Source: Meconema thalassinum (taxonomy: Eukaryota; Arthropoda; Insecta; Orthoptera; Tettigoniidae). Taken from it: a stretch of DNA of 64,000 bases. Under the pieces are notes generated by a model. That model searched no databases, had not been told where the DNA came from, and was given only the letters and a program-made list of their open reading frames with translations. Below are positions 53,676-63,142 of this stretch, piece after piece. The stretch covers positions 371,491,387 to 371,555,386 of the forward strand of contig OX336388.2 in NCBI GenBank assembly GCA_946902985.2. Reading direction: 5' to 3'. A program made the position numbers and the translations under genes. Numbering within the stretch: position 1 is the first letter of the stretch; each line of letters starts with the position of its first letter.

Positions 53676-53800
53676 ACTACATTACAATAATATTTTTAAT
53701 TTATTAGATAAAGCAGAAGTATCCAAGCAACACATTTACAGTAGACATTTGAGGACAAATTTGTTCCCCTAGGCTATCTGTGAATCTCAGGACAACAACG

Positions 53801-55110
53801 TGTAACGTGTTTTTCGAGGGGTTTTTATGCCACTGGCATAAGTCAGTAGGAAGCCATTCTATATTTATTTACACGGCAAATTGTTCAGCCAAGAGAATTT
53901 TTTCATGTTAATTTATTATTATTATTAATTTATTATAATTATTATTTAGATATTTTCGGAGCATTTTATAAAAATTATAAGCATACAGATAGGTTTTCTA
54001 TGTCTTAGAAAACGCTATCATGCAAATTATTACGAACGACGATATCATAGAAAATTATCTGATTACGGGATTTTACGGAGTTTTCGTCAGTTAAGGTATT
54101 TGAGAGACATGACTCACTGGGAATTCAAATACAAGCTTAATCCTGTCGGGAAGCATGACGCAATCTTGGGTCGCAGCGTCGAGAAAAGGCGAATTGTTGG
54201 AAAGGAAAACGACTTCTCCCTCTCGCGCGCCGTGTGTAATGAACCAGAGGAGGGGAAGTAGCGGCGTGCTCAGCCAATCAGTGGAGACGACGTAAGCTGG
54301 AAGACGGTACCGTGGTGGGGGAGCCAACAGGTGCATATATCGTTCGACGCGCCGTGAAACGCGGACAATCTGTGTAGTTCTTGCCGAGTGTGGTTATACG
54401 CGGAAGTCGCTCCGATGTTCCGTGGAGTGGAGGACTAACTTTTGTAAAACTTATCCAGTGTGGTTATACGAGTGTTTGGGTCCGATGTACGGATCATAGA
54501 ATTATCTAATCTACCAGAATATCATCAAATTTCGACGGAGATGACGACGTCCAGGAGACTGTGGGAAGCACACAGCATCATCAAGTACGAGGGAAATGCT
54601 TTGGCAATTTCCAGTGGTAAGCGCAAATGACGCGAAAATACGCAATCTCTCATTTCTCTTTGTTTTACATCTCATATTTCAGTAACTTCATAGCTTGGAA
54701 ATAAGAGTAAAATCAATTTATCAAACTCCGTTTTCACGTAATTTTCTATCGGTAATATTAAAATCGCAACGCTCCAATTTAAATTTTATACTTATTATTA
54801 TTAATTTTGCTATACTTGTTTTATATAATAAATTCATTTCTTTTACAATGCAATCTTTGCTTTCAGTAGGTAGCATTAGATATAGACCAATTCCTTCTCC
54901 TGATACAATTGTTTGTTGGGTTAATGATCAAATCATACCACGGTCTGAGTGAATAGATTCTTGACGGTGTTCTACCAGAGCTAGACGTTGTTAAATACAA
55001 ATTTAGATTTCAGCATTGCATTGAGGTCTTGGCGCCCATTAAAACAACATAGCTTAGGCAAAGGTAAACAATTACATTTTCTCCCAACAGTGTGGGCTAG
55101 CGAAACTGTT
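53801..55110 (+). repeat. LTR and short leader of the family at 56826
   Basis: It starts TGTAACGTGTTTTTCGAGGG and follows the 5' LTR at 56826 closely through the primer-binding site (TTGGCGCCCATT at 55029) to TCTCCCAAC at 55088. It then diverges. A few small indels separate the copies. No internal coding region is present. Donor GT at 54617 and acceptor AG at 54866 bracket about 250 bp with intron-like signals. Confidence 0.8.
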
Positions 55111-55450
55111 ACAAACGTTGACTGAGTTTTGTCCCTCTGAGTAAAAGCAAATAGGGAAATAGCAAAAACCGTGAAAGATGTAGATTTTAGCAAAACTAGA
55201 ATTATTTTTAACAATCCAGTTAAAGGTTGTATACTGAAAACTAACCGCAAATTTCTTTAAATATTATCCAGATCTTATCTGCTATCGGCACAGCCATGCA
55301 AACTATATACGCATGCTGAAAAATGTTGCGGATACCCGCATCCACTCAGGGCTTTAATTATGATTACTCCAGTACTACATTAGGAACTACTAGAAAATTG
55401 AATGTCTGCAATCCTTACTTGAATTAAAAACAGATAACACACACTAATAC
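55111..55450. other. Unassigned stretch after LTR fragment
   Basis: Could include a diverged leader remnant. No coding frame or known repeat recognised. Confidence 0.4.
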
Positions 55451-55454
55451 AGCC

Positions 55455-55550
55455 GTTACAATTAACACAGGTTATCGGACAGATTCTACACACACCCAAA
55501 GTACACGGGGCTATATGACCATGTTGTCGCAGTCCCTAAACTGAGAAACC
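55455..55550 (+). repeat. SINE 3' module (family of 5478-5888)
   Basis: ACAGGTTATCGGACAGATTC, CTACACACACCC, ACACGGGGCTATATGACCAT and GTCGCAGTCCCTAAACTGAG match the reverse copy at 29900-29990. Confidence 0.6.
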
Positions 55551-55876
55551 AGCCAACCTACCTCAACACTAATTTTCATAATTGTAGTTTCAAAACATGT
55601 TATTTCTTTTTGAAATACCTAAGCTTCAGGATGGTCGCTGCATGATATATTCAGTTTGATAAATTTATCACTAATACTACTGATGCCTCTCAATTACTTC
55701 TCTTATGCCTTAATTGTACAATACGGTTCTAAATGACTTAATTTGTACACTTTAACAGTGCACCTAGGCACCATCTTGAGCAGTGGCGTATGCTGGACCA
55801 AAAGTATGGGTGTGCTGTTAAAAAATATACAGTTGATCTATGGCCTCACAGAAATCTTACAAGTGACATATCGGGT

Positions 55877-56086
55877 CTTCTTCCCCTCTTCGGCTTTTCC
55901 CAATTAATTGGGGTCGCCGGAGCCAACCAGGCTCATTTTGGTTTTGACCGGGGATTTAAGGCCGGATGCCCTTCCTGACACCACGTGATTTTCCAGGTGA
56001 AAATTCCACCCCGCTGTCACCGGGATTTGAACCCCGGCCGTCCGGGTGAAAGGCGAGAAGCTAAGCCACTGCGCCATCAGGCTCCC
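55877..56086 (-). repeat. tRNA-derived SINE (family H), complete, 17-bp target duplication
   Basis: The minus strand begins GGGAGCCTGATGGCGCAGTGG, with GGCTTAGCTTCTCGCC and a B-box GGGGTTCAAATCCC. The body ends GGGAAAAGCCGAAGAGGGGA and AGAAG. CAAGTGACATATCGGGT flanks it exactly at 55860-55876 and 56087-56103, so the insertion is recent. Confidence 0.92.
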
Positions 56087-56262
56087 CAAGTGACATATCG
56101 GGTACATTTGATAAATTTAGTAATTAAAACCACGTAGGCCTACCTCTTTCATTTAAACATCAACTGTATTCTTCTCTCTTGAGAAGAGAACTTCTCAATC
56201 ACAGCATTATAAAACGTGTCTTTGTCCTTCATCTTGTGTACTAACTCCTTTTCGATTGATAA

Positions 56263-56825
56263 CTAACTTAAGTTACTCAGTCTTTCTTGTGTTCGAGTGC
56301 TTCGTAGGTAAGTCTTAATTCTTCTTAATGCAGAAAACGAACGTTCCACAGAGCTTGTAGTACAAGGAATGGTTGGTATTAATTTAGCAAGTTTATGAAC
56401 TTCAACACATCCAGAAGCGAGGTTATTTCATGCATAAAACTAACAGTGGCAAGGTCGTGATGTAAAATTCCACCTGGTTGGTGCTACTTTGAGTAATTTC
56501 TTTCGCACAAATTCTTGCAACGCATGTGTCCTTTTAGATGATTTAGAAAAGAAAGCAGAGAGTCCAGTCAATGTTTGGAAAAATATTCCTGCATTCTTTA
56601 ATCATCGATACACTCTGCTGGAGAACAAGATATAGAACATGGGCAAAACAGTGGGTGAATATTGCGTTTGGATAGGCCGGTAAGACTTTAAGCCATTCAC
56701 ATGACCGCTCATTACAGAAGCCCCATCGTACGTCTGACCCACTAGTTTAATGGAAATTCTAAATTCACTTACTACTTGTCCTACATTAGCAAATAAACCG
56801 TTTGCTGTTCTATCAGCACTAACAT
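56263..56825 (-). pseudogene. hAT transposase C-terminal half
   Basis: Minus-strand sequence reads LVGQTYDGASVMSGHVNGL (catalytic region with the conserved DGA), a degraded middle, then TTSSVERSFSALRRIKTYLR and STRTQERLSNLS before a stop at 56263-56265. SVERSFSxLRRIKTxLRSTM is the dimerisation motif of hAT transposases of the TTF/ZMYM-like group. The upstream half is cut off by the LTR insertion at 56826. Frameshifts in the middle show decay that predates that insertion. Confidence 0.8.
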
Positions 56826-58104
56826 TGTAACGTGTTTTTCGAGGGGTTTTATGCAACTGGCATAAGTCAGTAGGAAGCCATTCTATATTTATTTACGCGG
56901 CAAATTGTTCAGCCAAGATAATTTTTCATGTTAATTTATTATTATTATTAATTTATTATAATTATTATTTAGATATTTTCGGAGCATTTTATAAAAATTA
57001 TAAGCATACAGATAGGTTTTCTATGTCTTAGAAAATGCTATCAAGCAAATTATTACGAACGACGATATCATAGAAAATTATCTGATTACGGAATTTTACG
57101 GAGTTTTGTCAGTTAGGGTATTTGAGAGACATGACTCACTGGGAATTCAAATGCAAGCTGATTCCTGTCGAGAAGCATGACGCAATCTTGGGTCGCAAGG
57201 TCTAGAAAAGACGAATTGTCGAAACGGAACTCTCGCGCGCCGAGTGTAATGAGGCAGAGGAGGGGAACTAGCGGCATGCTCAGCCAATCAGTTGAGACAA
57301 CGTAAGCTAGTTGGGACTGAAGAGTGGGGGAGCCGACAGGTGAATATATCGTTCGACGCGCCGTGAAACGCGGACAATCTGTGAAATACTTGCGGAGGAT
57401 GGTTATACGCGGGGGACGCTCCGATGTTCCGTGGAACGGACAATCTGTGTAGAACTTGCAGTGTACGGTCGCAAGTGCGTGTCGCTCCGATGTTCAGTGG
57501 AGTTAGCGACGAACTTTTGTAAAACGTAACCAGTGCGGTTTTACGAGAGTTTGGGTCCGATGTACGGACCATAGAATTATCTAATCTACCAGAATATCAT
57601 CAAATTTCGACGGAGATGACGACGTCCAGGAGACTGTGGGAAGCACACAGCATCATCAAGAACGAGGGAAATGCTTTGGCAATTTCCAGGGGTAAGCGCT
57701 AATGACGCAGAAATACGCAATCTCTCATTTTTCTTTGTTTTATATTTCATAATTCAGTAACTTCATAGCTTGGAAATAAGAGTAAAATCAATTTATCAGA
57801 CTCCGTTTTCACGTAATTTTCTATCGGTAATATTAAAATCACAACGCTCCAATTTAAATTTTAAACTTATTATGATTATTAATTTTGCTATACTTGTTTT
57901 ATATAATAAATTCTTTTCTTTTACAATGCAATCTTTGCTTTCAGTAGGTAGCATTAGATATAGACCAATTCCTTCTCCTGATACAATTGTTTGTTGGGTT
58001 AATGATCAAATCATACCACGATCTGAGTGAATAGATTCTTGACGGTGTTCTACCAGAGCTAGACGTTGTTAAATACAAATTTAGATTTCAGCATTGCATT
58101 GAGG
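56826..58104 (+). repeat. 5' LTR, about 1.28 kb
   Basis: Starts TGTAACGTGTTTTTCGAGGG and ends just before the primer-binding site; the exact last base is uncertain because no clear CA end abuts the site. A hairpin-forming segment at 57011-57042 and an intron-like donor (57692) and acceptor (57944) are shared with the copies at 53801 and 16563. Confidence 0.85.
57692..57944 (+). other. Putative intron within LTR/leader transcript
   Basis: Donor GGGGTAAGCG and acceptor TTTGCTTTCAG|TAGGTAGCA bracket about 250 bp. The same pair occurs at 54617-54866 and, in a diverged LTR, at 17480-17724 (245 bp). Position and both splice sites are conserved while the interior has diverged. Confidence 0.45.
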
Positions 58105-58106
58105 TC

Positions 58107-58120
58107 TTGGCGCCCATTAA
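58107..58120 (+). other. Primer-binding site, tRNA-Lys type (partial match)
   Basis: TTGGCGCCCATTAA matches TGGCGCCCA of the tRNA-Lys complement, then departs from it. The same form is at 55029. Units resembling the missing inner half (CAACGTGGGGC) occur just downstream. Confidence 0.6.
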
Positions 58121-58157
58121 AACAACATAGCTTAGGCAAAGGTAAACAATTACATTA

Positions 58158-58356
58158 TCTCCCAACGTTAGGGGCAGCCAAAACGTTTCATTTGTCGCTA
58201 CCAACATGGGGCACTAATTACCGTTTCATTTCGCTACGAACATGGGGCACTAATTAAACGTTTCATTTGTACGCTCAACGTGGAGCAAAGTAAATACCGT
58301 TTCACTTGTCATCCCAGCCTAATTAAACGTTTCATTTGTCGCCGACAACTTGGGGC
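58158..58356 (+). repeat. Tandem series of PBS-like units in the leader
   Basis: Five units resemble the tRNA-Lys complement: TCCCAACGTTAGGGGC (to 58175), TCGCTACCAACATGGGGC (58195-58212), TCGCTACGAACATGGGGC (58231-58248), ACGCTCAACGTGGAGC (58271-58286), TCGCCGACAACTTGGGGC (58339-58356). Most are preceded by CGTTTCATTT or a close variant. Three similar units lie in the leader at 17958-18058. Confidence 0.7.
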
Positions 58357-58447
58357 TGAAAACCTAATAACATTTGTGGAAGGAGAAGGGTATATATTTC
58401 TGTGCCTGTATTTTGGGGGTTATTTGTCTGTATCAGTGTATATCATT

Positions 58448-60409
58448 ATGGGGGATGAGAAAGAAAGACAGATGAGGTTACGTAGTGGTCATCAACGGGA
58501 GAGTGATGATACGAGCAGTATGTCGAGTGATGGTAGTACCGGGGTAGCGGAGGTAAATCCCGATACTGAAACAGGGAGTGTAGGCGGCCAACCAGAATTA
58601 AAAACTTTACTTCTCGAGTTTATGTATCAGAACAAAGTTAGTAGTGATGCCTTAAATGCAAAGTTAGAACAGAATAACGCTAAATTAGAACAAAATAGTA
58701 GGGAAAATAAAGAAAGTACAGAAGCTTTAAATGCAAAGTTAGAACAGAATAACGCTAAACTAGAACAAAACAGTAGGGAAAATAAAGAGAGTAATAGGGA
58801 ATTGAGCGATAGTTTAAACGCCAGATTAGAACAAAACAGTAAGGAAAATAGAGAGAGTACTGAAACTTTAAATGCTAAATTAGAACAAAACAGTAGGGAA
58901 AATAGAGAGAGTAATGAAACTTTAAACGCCAGATTAGAACAAAACAGTAAGGAAATGAGTGACAAATTTGAACTGATTAGAGGTGAGATCAGGGGGGTGA
59001 TGGAAGAAAAGGCTAAAGAGATTATTGCAGATGTAGACAGAAAATTAGGAAAAGTACAGGAGGAGTTGGAAATTAGAAACAGTACACAGGCTGAAAATTT
59101 AAAAGAACTAGTGCAACTGGAAACACAGCAGGTCAAAAAGCAATTGGGGGGAGAAATTGACAAAATTCAGGTAGCTACTAAAGAGGTTAAGGAACAGCTG
59201 GGGGGTAGAATTGAGAAAGTTCACTCACAAATAGTTGCAGAAGTAAATGATCTAAGAGAGAGTAATAGGGAGAGCATTAGCAAGATTGAGGAGAAACAAG
59301 CAAAGCTATATGATAAAGTAGAAGAATCAGAAGGAAACATTAAATTAACAGTAAACAGTATTGAGAGGAAGGCTGAGGAGAAAATCGCAGAATTAGAATT
59401 AAAATTAAAAGCTAGGATCAGGCAAGAAAATAGTCAGAATAGGCCAGTTTTTGTGAATAGCACACACAGGGAGGTAGAACTGGGTAAGTTCAGCAATCGA
59501 CAGGGGTGCCCAATGGAGTTCATGAACACTATAGAAAATAAATTCGGGGAAAGGTTGGAAAATGGTAGTATTGAGTGGTGCCAGGTAGTTGAAATTTTAG
59601 AACAAGTGTTTGTGGGGGAAACGAGGAATTGGTTTGCTGTCTACAGAGACAAGTTTACTGATATTAATGATTTTAAAATGAAATTCTGTGAAAAGTTCTG
59701 GAATGAGGTTATTCAGTCGCAGCATCGTGAGGGAGTAGTGTGTGGTAAATATAACCCTAAAGGAAGCTCCACCATGACCGAATACTTTTTAGGGCAGGTA
59801 TTAGTGTGTAAATATCTGGATGGCTTGAAGGAGGAAAGTGATGTGGTGAGGTTGCTACTTAGGCACTTTCCCTATAGGATCAAGGAGGCTGCTTGTATCC
59901 AGAATGTAAAGACTATATCACAAGTAGAAAATCTGTTAAGCACATTTGATGCACTAGGGAGAGGGGGTTATGAGGACAATTTCAATCGGAACCAGGGTAA
60001 TAATAATAATAGACCTAATGAAGCCAGGCATCAGGAAGTTCAAGGGAACGGTGGCGAAGGGGCCAACGCTCAAAATAGAAATAATAATAATCAGCTAAAT
60101 CAGAACAGAGGAAATGGCTATGGTAGTCAGTATCAAGGGAGGAACAATGATTTCAGGGGAAATCAAGGGAGGAACAATGATTACAGGGGAAATCAAGGGA
60201 GAAACAATGATTTCATGGGAAATCAAGGGAGAAATTATAATGACAATAATTACAACCAGAATAGGGGTCAAGGAAGAGGACAGTCTAGTGGTAGTAATAT
60301 ACAGCCAAACAATAACAACACAGCCCAGAACATCCAGACCAGTTCAGTAGTTAGTAGTACTACGGCCAGCTGTAGCGGTTCTTTAAACGCGAACCAGGCT
60401 GTGAAGTAA
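58448..60409 (+). CDS. gag: Gag of LTR retrotransposon, coiled-coil rich, intact
   Basis: The first ATG in the frame (58448) gives 653 residues; the frame opens earlier but only with non-ATG codons in the PBS-like leader. Residues 1-50 are Ser/Glu-rich. About 55-315 form a long predicted coiled coil with repeated LNAKLEQN/SRENKES units. About 334-500 look like a capsid domain (ELGKFSNRQGCPMEFMNTIE, W-rich helix WNEVIQSQHREGV). About 510-653 are Asn/Gly/Arg-rich with GRNNDFRGNQ repeated three to four times (60137-60235). No CCHC zinc knuckle is present, so RNA binding may rely on the RG-rich tail. No stop or frameshift. It would assemble into particles that package the element RNA. Confidence 0.88.
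   Translation: MGDEKERQMRLRSGHQRESDDTSSMSSDGSTGVAEVNPDTETGSVGGQPELKTLLLEFMYQNKVSSDALNAKLEQNNAKLEQNSRENKESTEALNAKLEQNNAKLEQNSRENKESNRELSDSLNARLEQNSKENRESTETLNAKLEQNSRENRESNETLNARLEQNSKEMSDKFELIRGEIRGVMEEKAKEIIADVDRKLGKVQEELEIRNSTQAENLKELVQLETQQVKKQLGGEIDKIQVATKEVKEQLGGRIEKVHSQIVAEVNDLRESNRESISKIEEKQAKLYDKVEESEGNIKLTVNSIERKAEEKIAELELKLKARIRQENSQNRPVFVNSTHREVELGKFSNRQGCPMEFMNTIENKFGERLENGSIEWCQVVEILEQVFVGETRNWFAVYRDKFTDINDFKMKFCEKFWNEVIQSQHREGVVCGKYNPKGSSTMTEYFLGQVLVCKYLDGLKEESDVVRLLLRHFPYRIKEAACIQNVKTISQVENLLSTFDALGRGGYEDNFNRNQGNNNNRPNEARHQEVQGNGGEGANAQNRNNNNQLNQNRGNGYGSQYQGRNNDFRGNQGRNNDYRGNQGRNNDFMGNQGRNYNDNNYNQNRGQGRGQSSGSNIQPNNNNTAQNIQTSSVVSSTTASCSGSLNANQAVK
60382..60388 (+). promoter_or_regulatory. 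Programmed -1 frameshift site (U_UUA_AAC)
   Basis: In the gag frame the codons read TCT TTA AAC, so the heptamer T_TTA_AAC lies in the frame needed for -1 slippage. The -1 frame stays open from here, across the gag stop at 60407-60409, into the protease/RT frame. A possible downstream stem (CCTGT...ACAGG near 60435-60458) is weak. Confidence 0.7.
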
Positions 60410-61828
60410 GGTCAGAATCTCAGTCTGTAGCATGCCCTGTCCATACAATTATACAGGAACCCTATGACCTAAATGTAAGAAATGAATTATTACATGAACT
60501 AAATGATGAAGGTATTATTCAGGAAGTGGTTAGTAAGAGCCCCATAGTTAAATTTAACGTGTCCGAGGCGTACACAGATGTTTTAATTGATAGTGGTTGT
60601 ATGAAGAGTTGCATAAGTAGTGTATTTTATGATAAAATGAAAGGAACTGGAGTAAATTTTGAGGAGATGCCAATTAAAAGCACTTTTGTTATCACAGCTG
60701 TTGGGAAGAGGTCTAAAGTAATTTCTAAGCAAGTTTTAGTAGACATTAAAATTAATAATCATGTAGAGAAGCAGATTTGCCTTGTAATTCCAAATTTAGT
60801 ATTCAGTGTTATCTTGGGTTCAGAGTGGCTAAGTAGAGTGTCTGGTAACTTATGTTATGATGTAGGGAGTTTGAAATTTAAATGGGGAGATTCTGAAGTA
60901 GAAGTAGCGTTCAATGACCATATTCAGAGGAGTAGTATTGTAGGTGTGATGTGTACTTTAAATGAGATATCGCCAGCCGTAGAGCGGGGTTCTCCATGTT
61001 TTGTGGGCAGTGTGATTACGAACGGAAGTCTAGAGGACTCGTTACGTGAGGCTGCATTTCAGGGAAATATAGAGGATGAACAGTGTGTTCGGCTCTATGA
61101 TGTGTTATGGTGTAATAGGAGAGTGTTTGAGGATCGCATTGGTATGGCCAATTGCTATACACATTCCTTGAACGTTATTGATAGGTCAGTATTCACAGGA
61201 CATAGATATCCTGTACCTTTCGCTTATCAGAGTGCAGTTGAGGCACAAATTAATCAGATGCTTGAAGATGGGATTATTGAGCACTCGAACAGTCCATATG
61301 TTAATTCTTTGATCACGGTACCCAAGACCGACGGCACTGTTCGTATTTGTTTAGACGCTCGTTTGGTTAACAGTAGAATTAGTTCAGATCAGCTGAAATC
61401 TATGTCAATAGAAGAATTAATGCAAACATTTGAGGGGAAGAAGTATTTCACTTGTGTAGATTTGAGTTCCAGTTTTTGGCAAGTGCCACTTATGTACGAA
61501 GATAGACCATTTACAGCTTTTAGTCATAAATATAACCTTTATCAATTTTGTAGAACACCTTATGGGTTAAAGAGTAGTTCAGCAGCTTTAATTAGGGCTT
61601 TAAACATCGCATTAGGGGATGACACAGGAGAGTTTGTAACCATTTACATAGATGATATGGTAATTAGTTCACGCAGTTTTGAGGAGCATCTACGTCATTT
61701 AAATATAGTTTTTCAGAAGTTAGATCAGGCAGGGTTCACTTTGAAGCTGTCTAAGTCGTCATTCTGTCAGTCAGAAGTGACATTTTTAGGTCATAGAGTG
61801 TCGAGTAGAGGTGTTACACCAGAATAAA
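60389..61828 (+). CDS. pol: Pol, -1 frame: protease and partial reverse transcriptase, truncated
   Basis: The frame is open from the slippery site and ends at a stop at 61825-61827. Protease has DVLIDSGCMKSC (Asp-Ser-Gly in place of the commoner Asp-Thr-Gly) near 60575-60610 and FSVILGSEWL near 60810. RT follows: YPVPFAYQSAVEAQINQMLE, SLITVPKTDGTVRICLDARL, YFTCVDLSSSFWQVPL (first catalytic Asp), FCRTPYGLKSSSAAL and FVTIYIDDMVISS (active site) near 61636-61665. It breaks off at FLGHRVSSRGVTPE, before the thumb and RNase H. RT catalytic residues are all present, but loss of RNase H and integrase leaves the product non-functional by itself. Confidence 0.85.
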
Positions 61829-62071
61829 GTAGGGTTAGCATGTGTGGACAGTAGCAACAGGGCATCGTTACAGACACTGAGAAATATGCTGGTAGAGCAA
61901 CGGGAGGACGTTCATTTAAGGGAGCCACTTGCAAGGTTGGAAGCAGGTGACGGAGTAACATTTATAGTTTCCAAACGTATTGGGAAAACAGCATATGTGC
62001 TGGAGAATAGTGAGGGAAACAGATTATACGGGACGTATAATATACATAGCCTACGAAAATATGTGTCATAA
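61826..62071 (+). pseudogene. Integrase C-terminal tail left by internal deletion
   Basis: After the pol stop the next frame reads RASLQTLRNMLVEQREDVHL, then REPLARLEAGDGVTFIVSKR, KTAYVLENSEGNRLYGTYNI and HSLRKYVS with a stop at 62069-62071. The short GDxVxFxxxxRxxKTAYVLE and YNIHSLRKY pattern looks like the end of a Gypsy integrase. The catalytic core is gone. The junction with RT is near 61825. Confidence 0.6.
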
Positions 62072-63142
62072 AGTGAGTGTGTTTAGTTGGCGAGCCAGCC
62101 TATTAAATGAGTAAGTGTGGTATTTGGTGCGTGGGAGGAGATGGTCTTCCAGGCAGGCGTATCAGAAGTCACACAGGGGGGTAGTATGTAAGTAAATGAG
62201 AGTTTTTAAGGTACAGGGAAATATGACGGGATTGTCGGATGCTGTTGAGCACTAAATCGTCTCGATGCACCAAGGCCATTTTGGCAGCGCTGATGGGTTC
62301 CCATTTATCTCCAAGAGATGGGGGAGCGCTTGTATAGGGCTTGTTAGCTTAAGGCGTCCACGAGATAAAAGATGGGCCATCAGAATGCGAGACAGTCCTT
62401 CATGAAACTCATACATATCAGCACACGTGATTTCTGTTTACGGCCTCGCCATGTAAGATTTGTAAGTGTGTAATTTAAGATAATTTGTATAATGGTATTA
62501 TTTGTGTGAGGAGAAATGGTCTGTGTTGAGAACTAGTATGAAGTAGAATATGGTCTACGGGAACTTAACAAGACAGGGCGATTACGGCACAGAAATATTT
62601 GGTGTTATATGTAATGCGCATTTACTGTATTTTTTTTCAGAAGTCAATATTAATTTAATCTACTTTAAAGAGAGATTAAGTATTATGGTCACGAGGCGCT
62701 GCCACAATAGTGTGATCGTGTGCTCGGTGATAAGTGGAATTAAATGTCACCATAAGGAGGGGACCTCCAGTGAAATTAGGAAGTTCTATGGTGATATAAA
62801 TATATGAGAACACCTTCAATGCGTGTGATATGACATCATAAATACATAGTGCTCACACATTAATTATGTCTATTTCTCCACCATAGAGAAATTTGAGAGG
62901 CGGAAATATCCGTGGAACACTATTCCATATGTAAAACATTGGACTGGTTGCAAAGTGCAATCCATAGTGACAACAAACTTTGACGCAAAGTGCGTGAAGA
63001 AAAAATATGAGTGTATATATCTGTAATTTAGGGTGATTTCATTTATGTAATATGTATTTTGGATGGGGTTTATTAACGTGTCTGGGATAATCGGATAATG
63101 GACCGTCGTCACGGTAAATCATCCGATGATCCGAGGCGAATA
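62072..63142 (+). other. Non-coding segment between pol remnant and 3' LTR
   Basis: About 1.07 kb with no frame of recognisable family, so no envelope gene. The bases just before the LTR (GATCCGAGGCGAATA) are only weakly purine-rich, so the plus-strand primer is unclear; a stronger purine run (AAGGAGGGGACC) is at 62754. Confidence 0.6.

Larger units (their letters stand above)
55787..56825 (-). mobile_element. hAT-type DNA transposon, one end and 3' coding part; interrupted by LTR element
   Basis: CAGTGGCGTATGCTGG at 55787 resembles a hAT terminal repeat. Minus-strand transposase sequence occupies 56263-56825. The LTR element beginning at 56826 has inserted into it, so the rest of the element, if present, lies beyond the window. 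A SINE sits in its 3' non-coding part. Confidence 0.65.

Noticed and set aside
57288..57572. 94-codon minus frame repeated at 63605-63889
   Set aside because: It lies entirely within the LTR and its repetition only reflects the two LTR copies; no domain is recognisable.
58280..58447. Extension of gag upstream to 58280
   Set aside because: The first codon there is GTG inside a PBS-like unit, and the sequence up to 58447 is leader repeat. The first ATG with protein-like sequence is at 58448.
58627..59163. 178-codon minus-strand frame
   Set aside because: It is the antisense shadow of the gag coiled-coil repeats.
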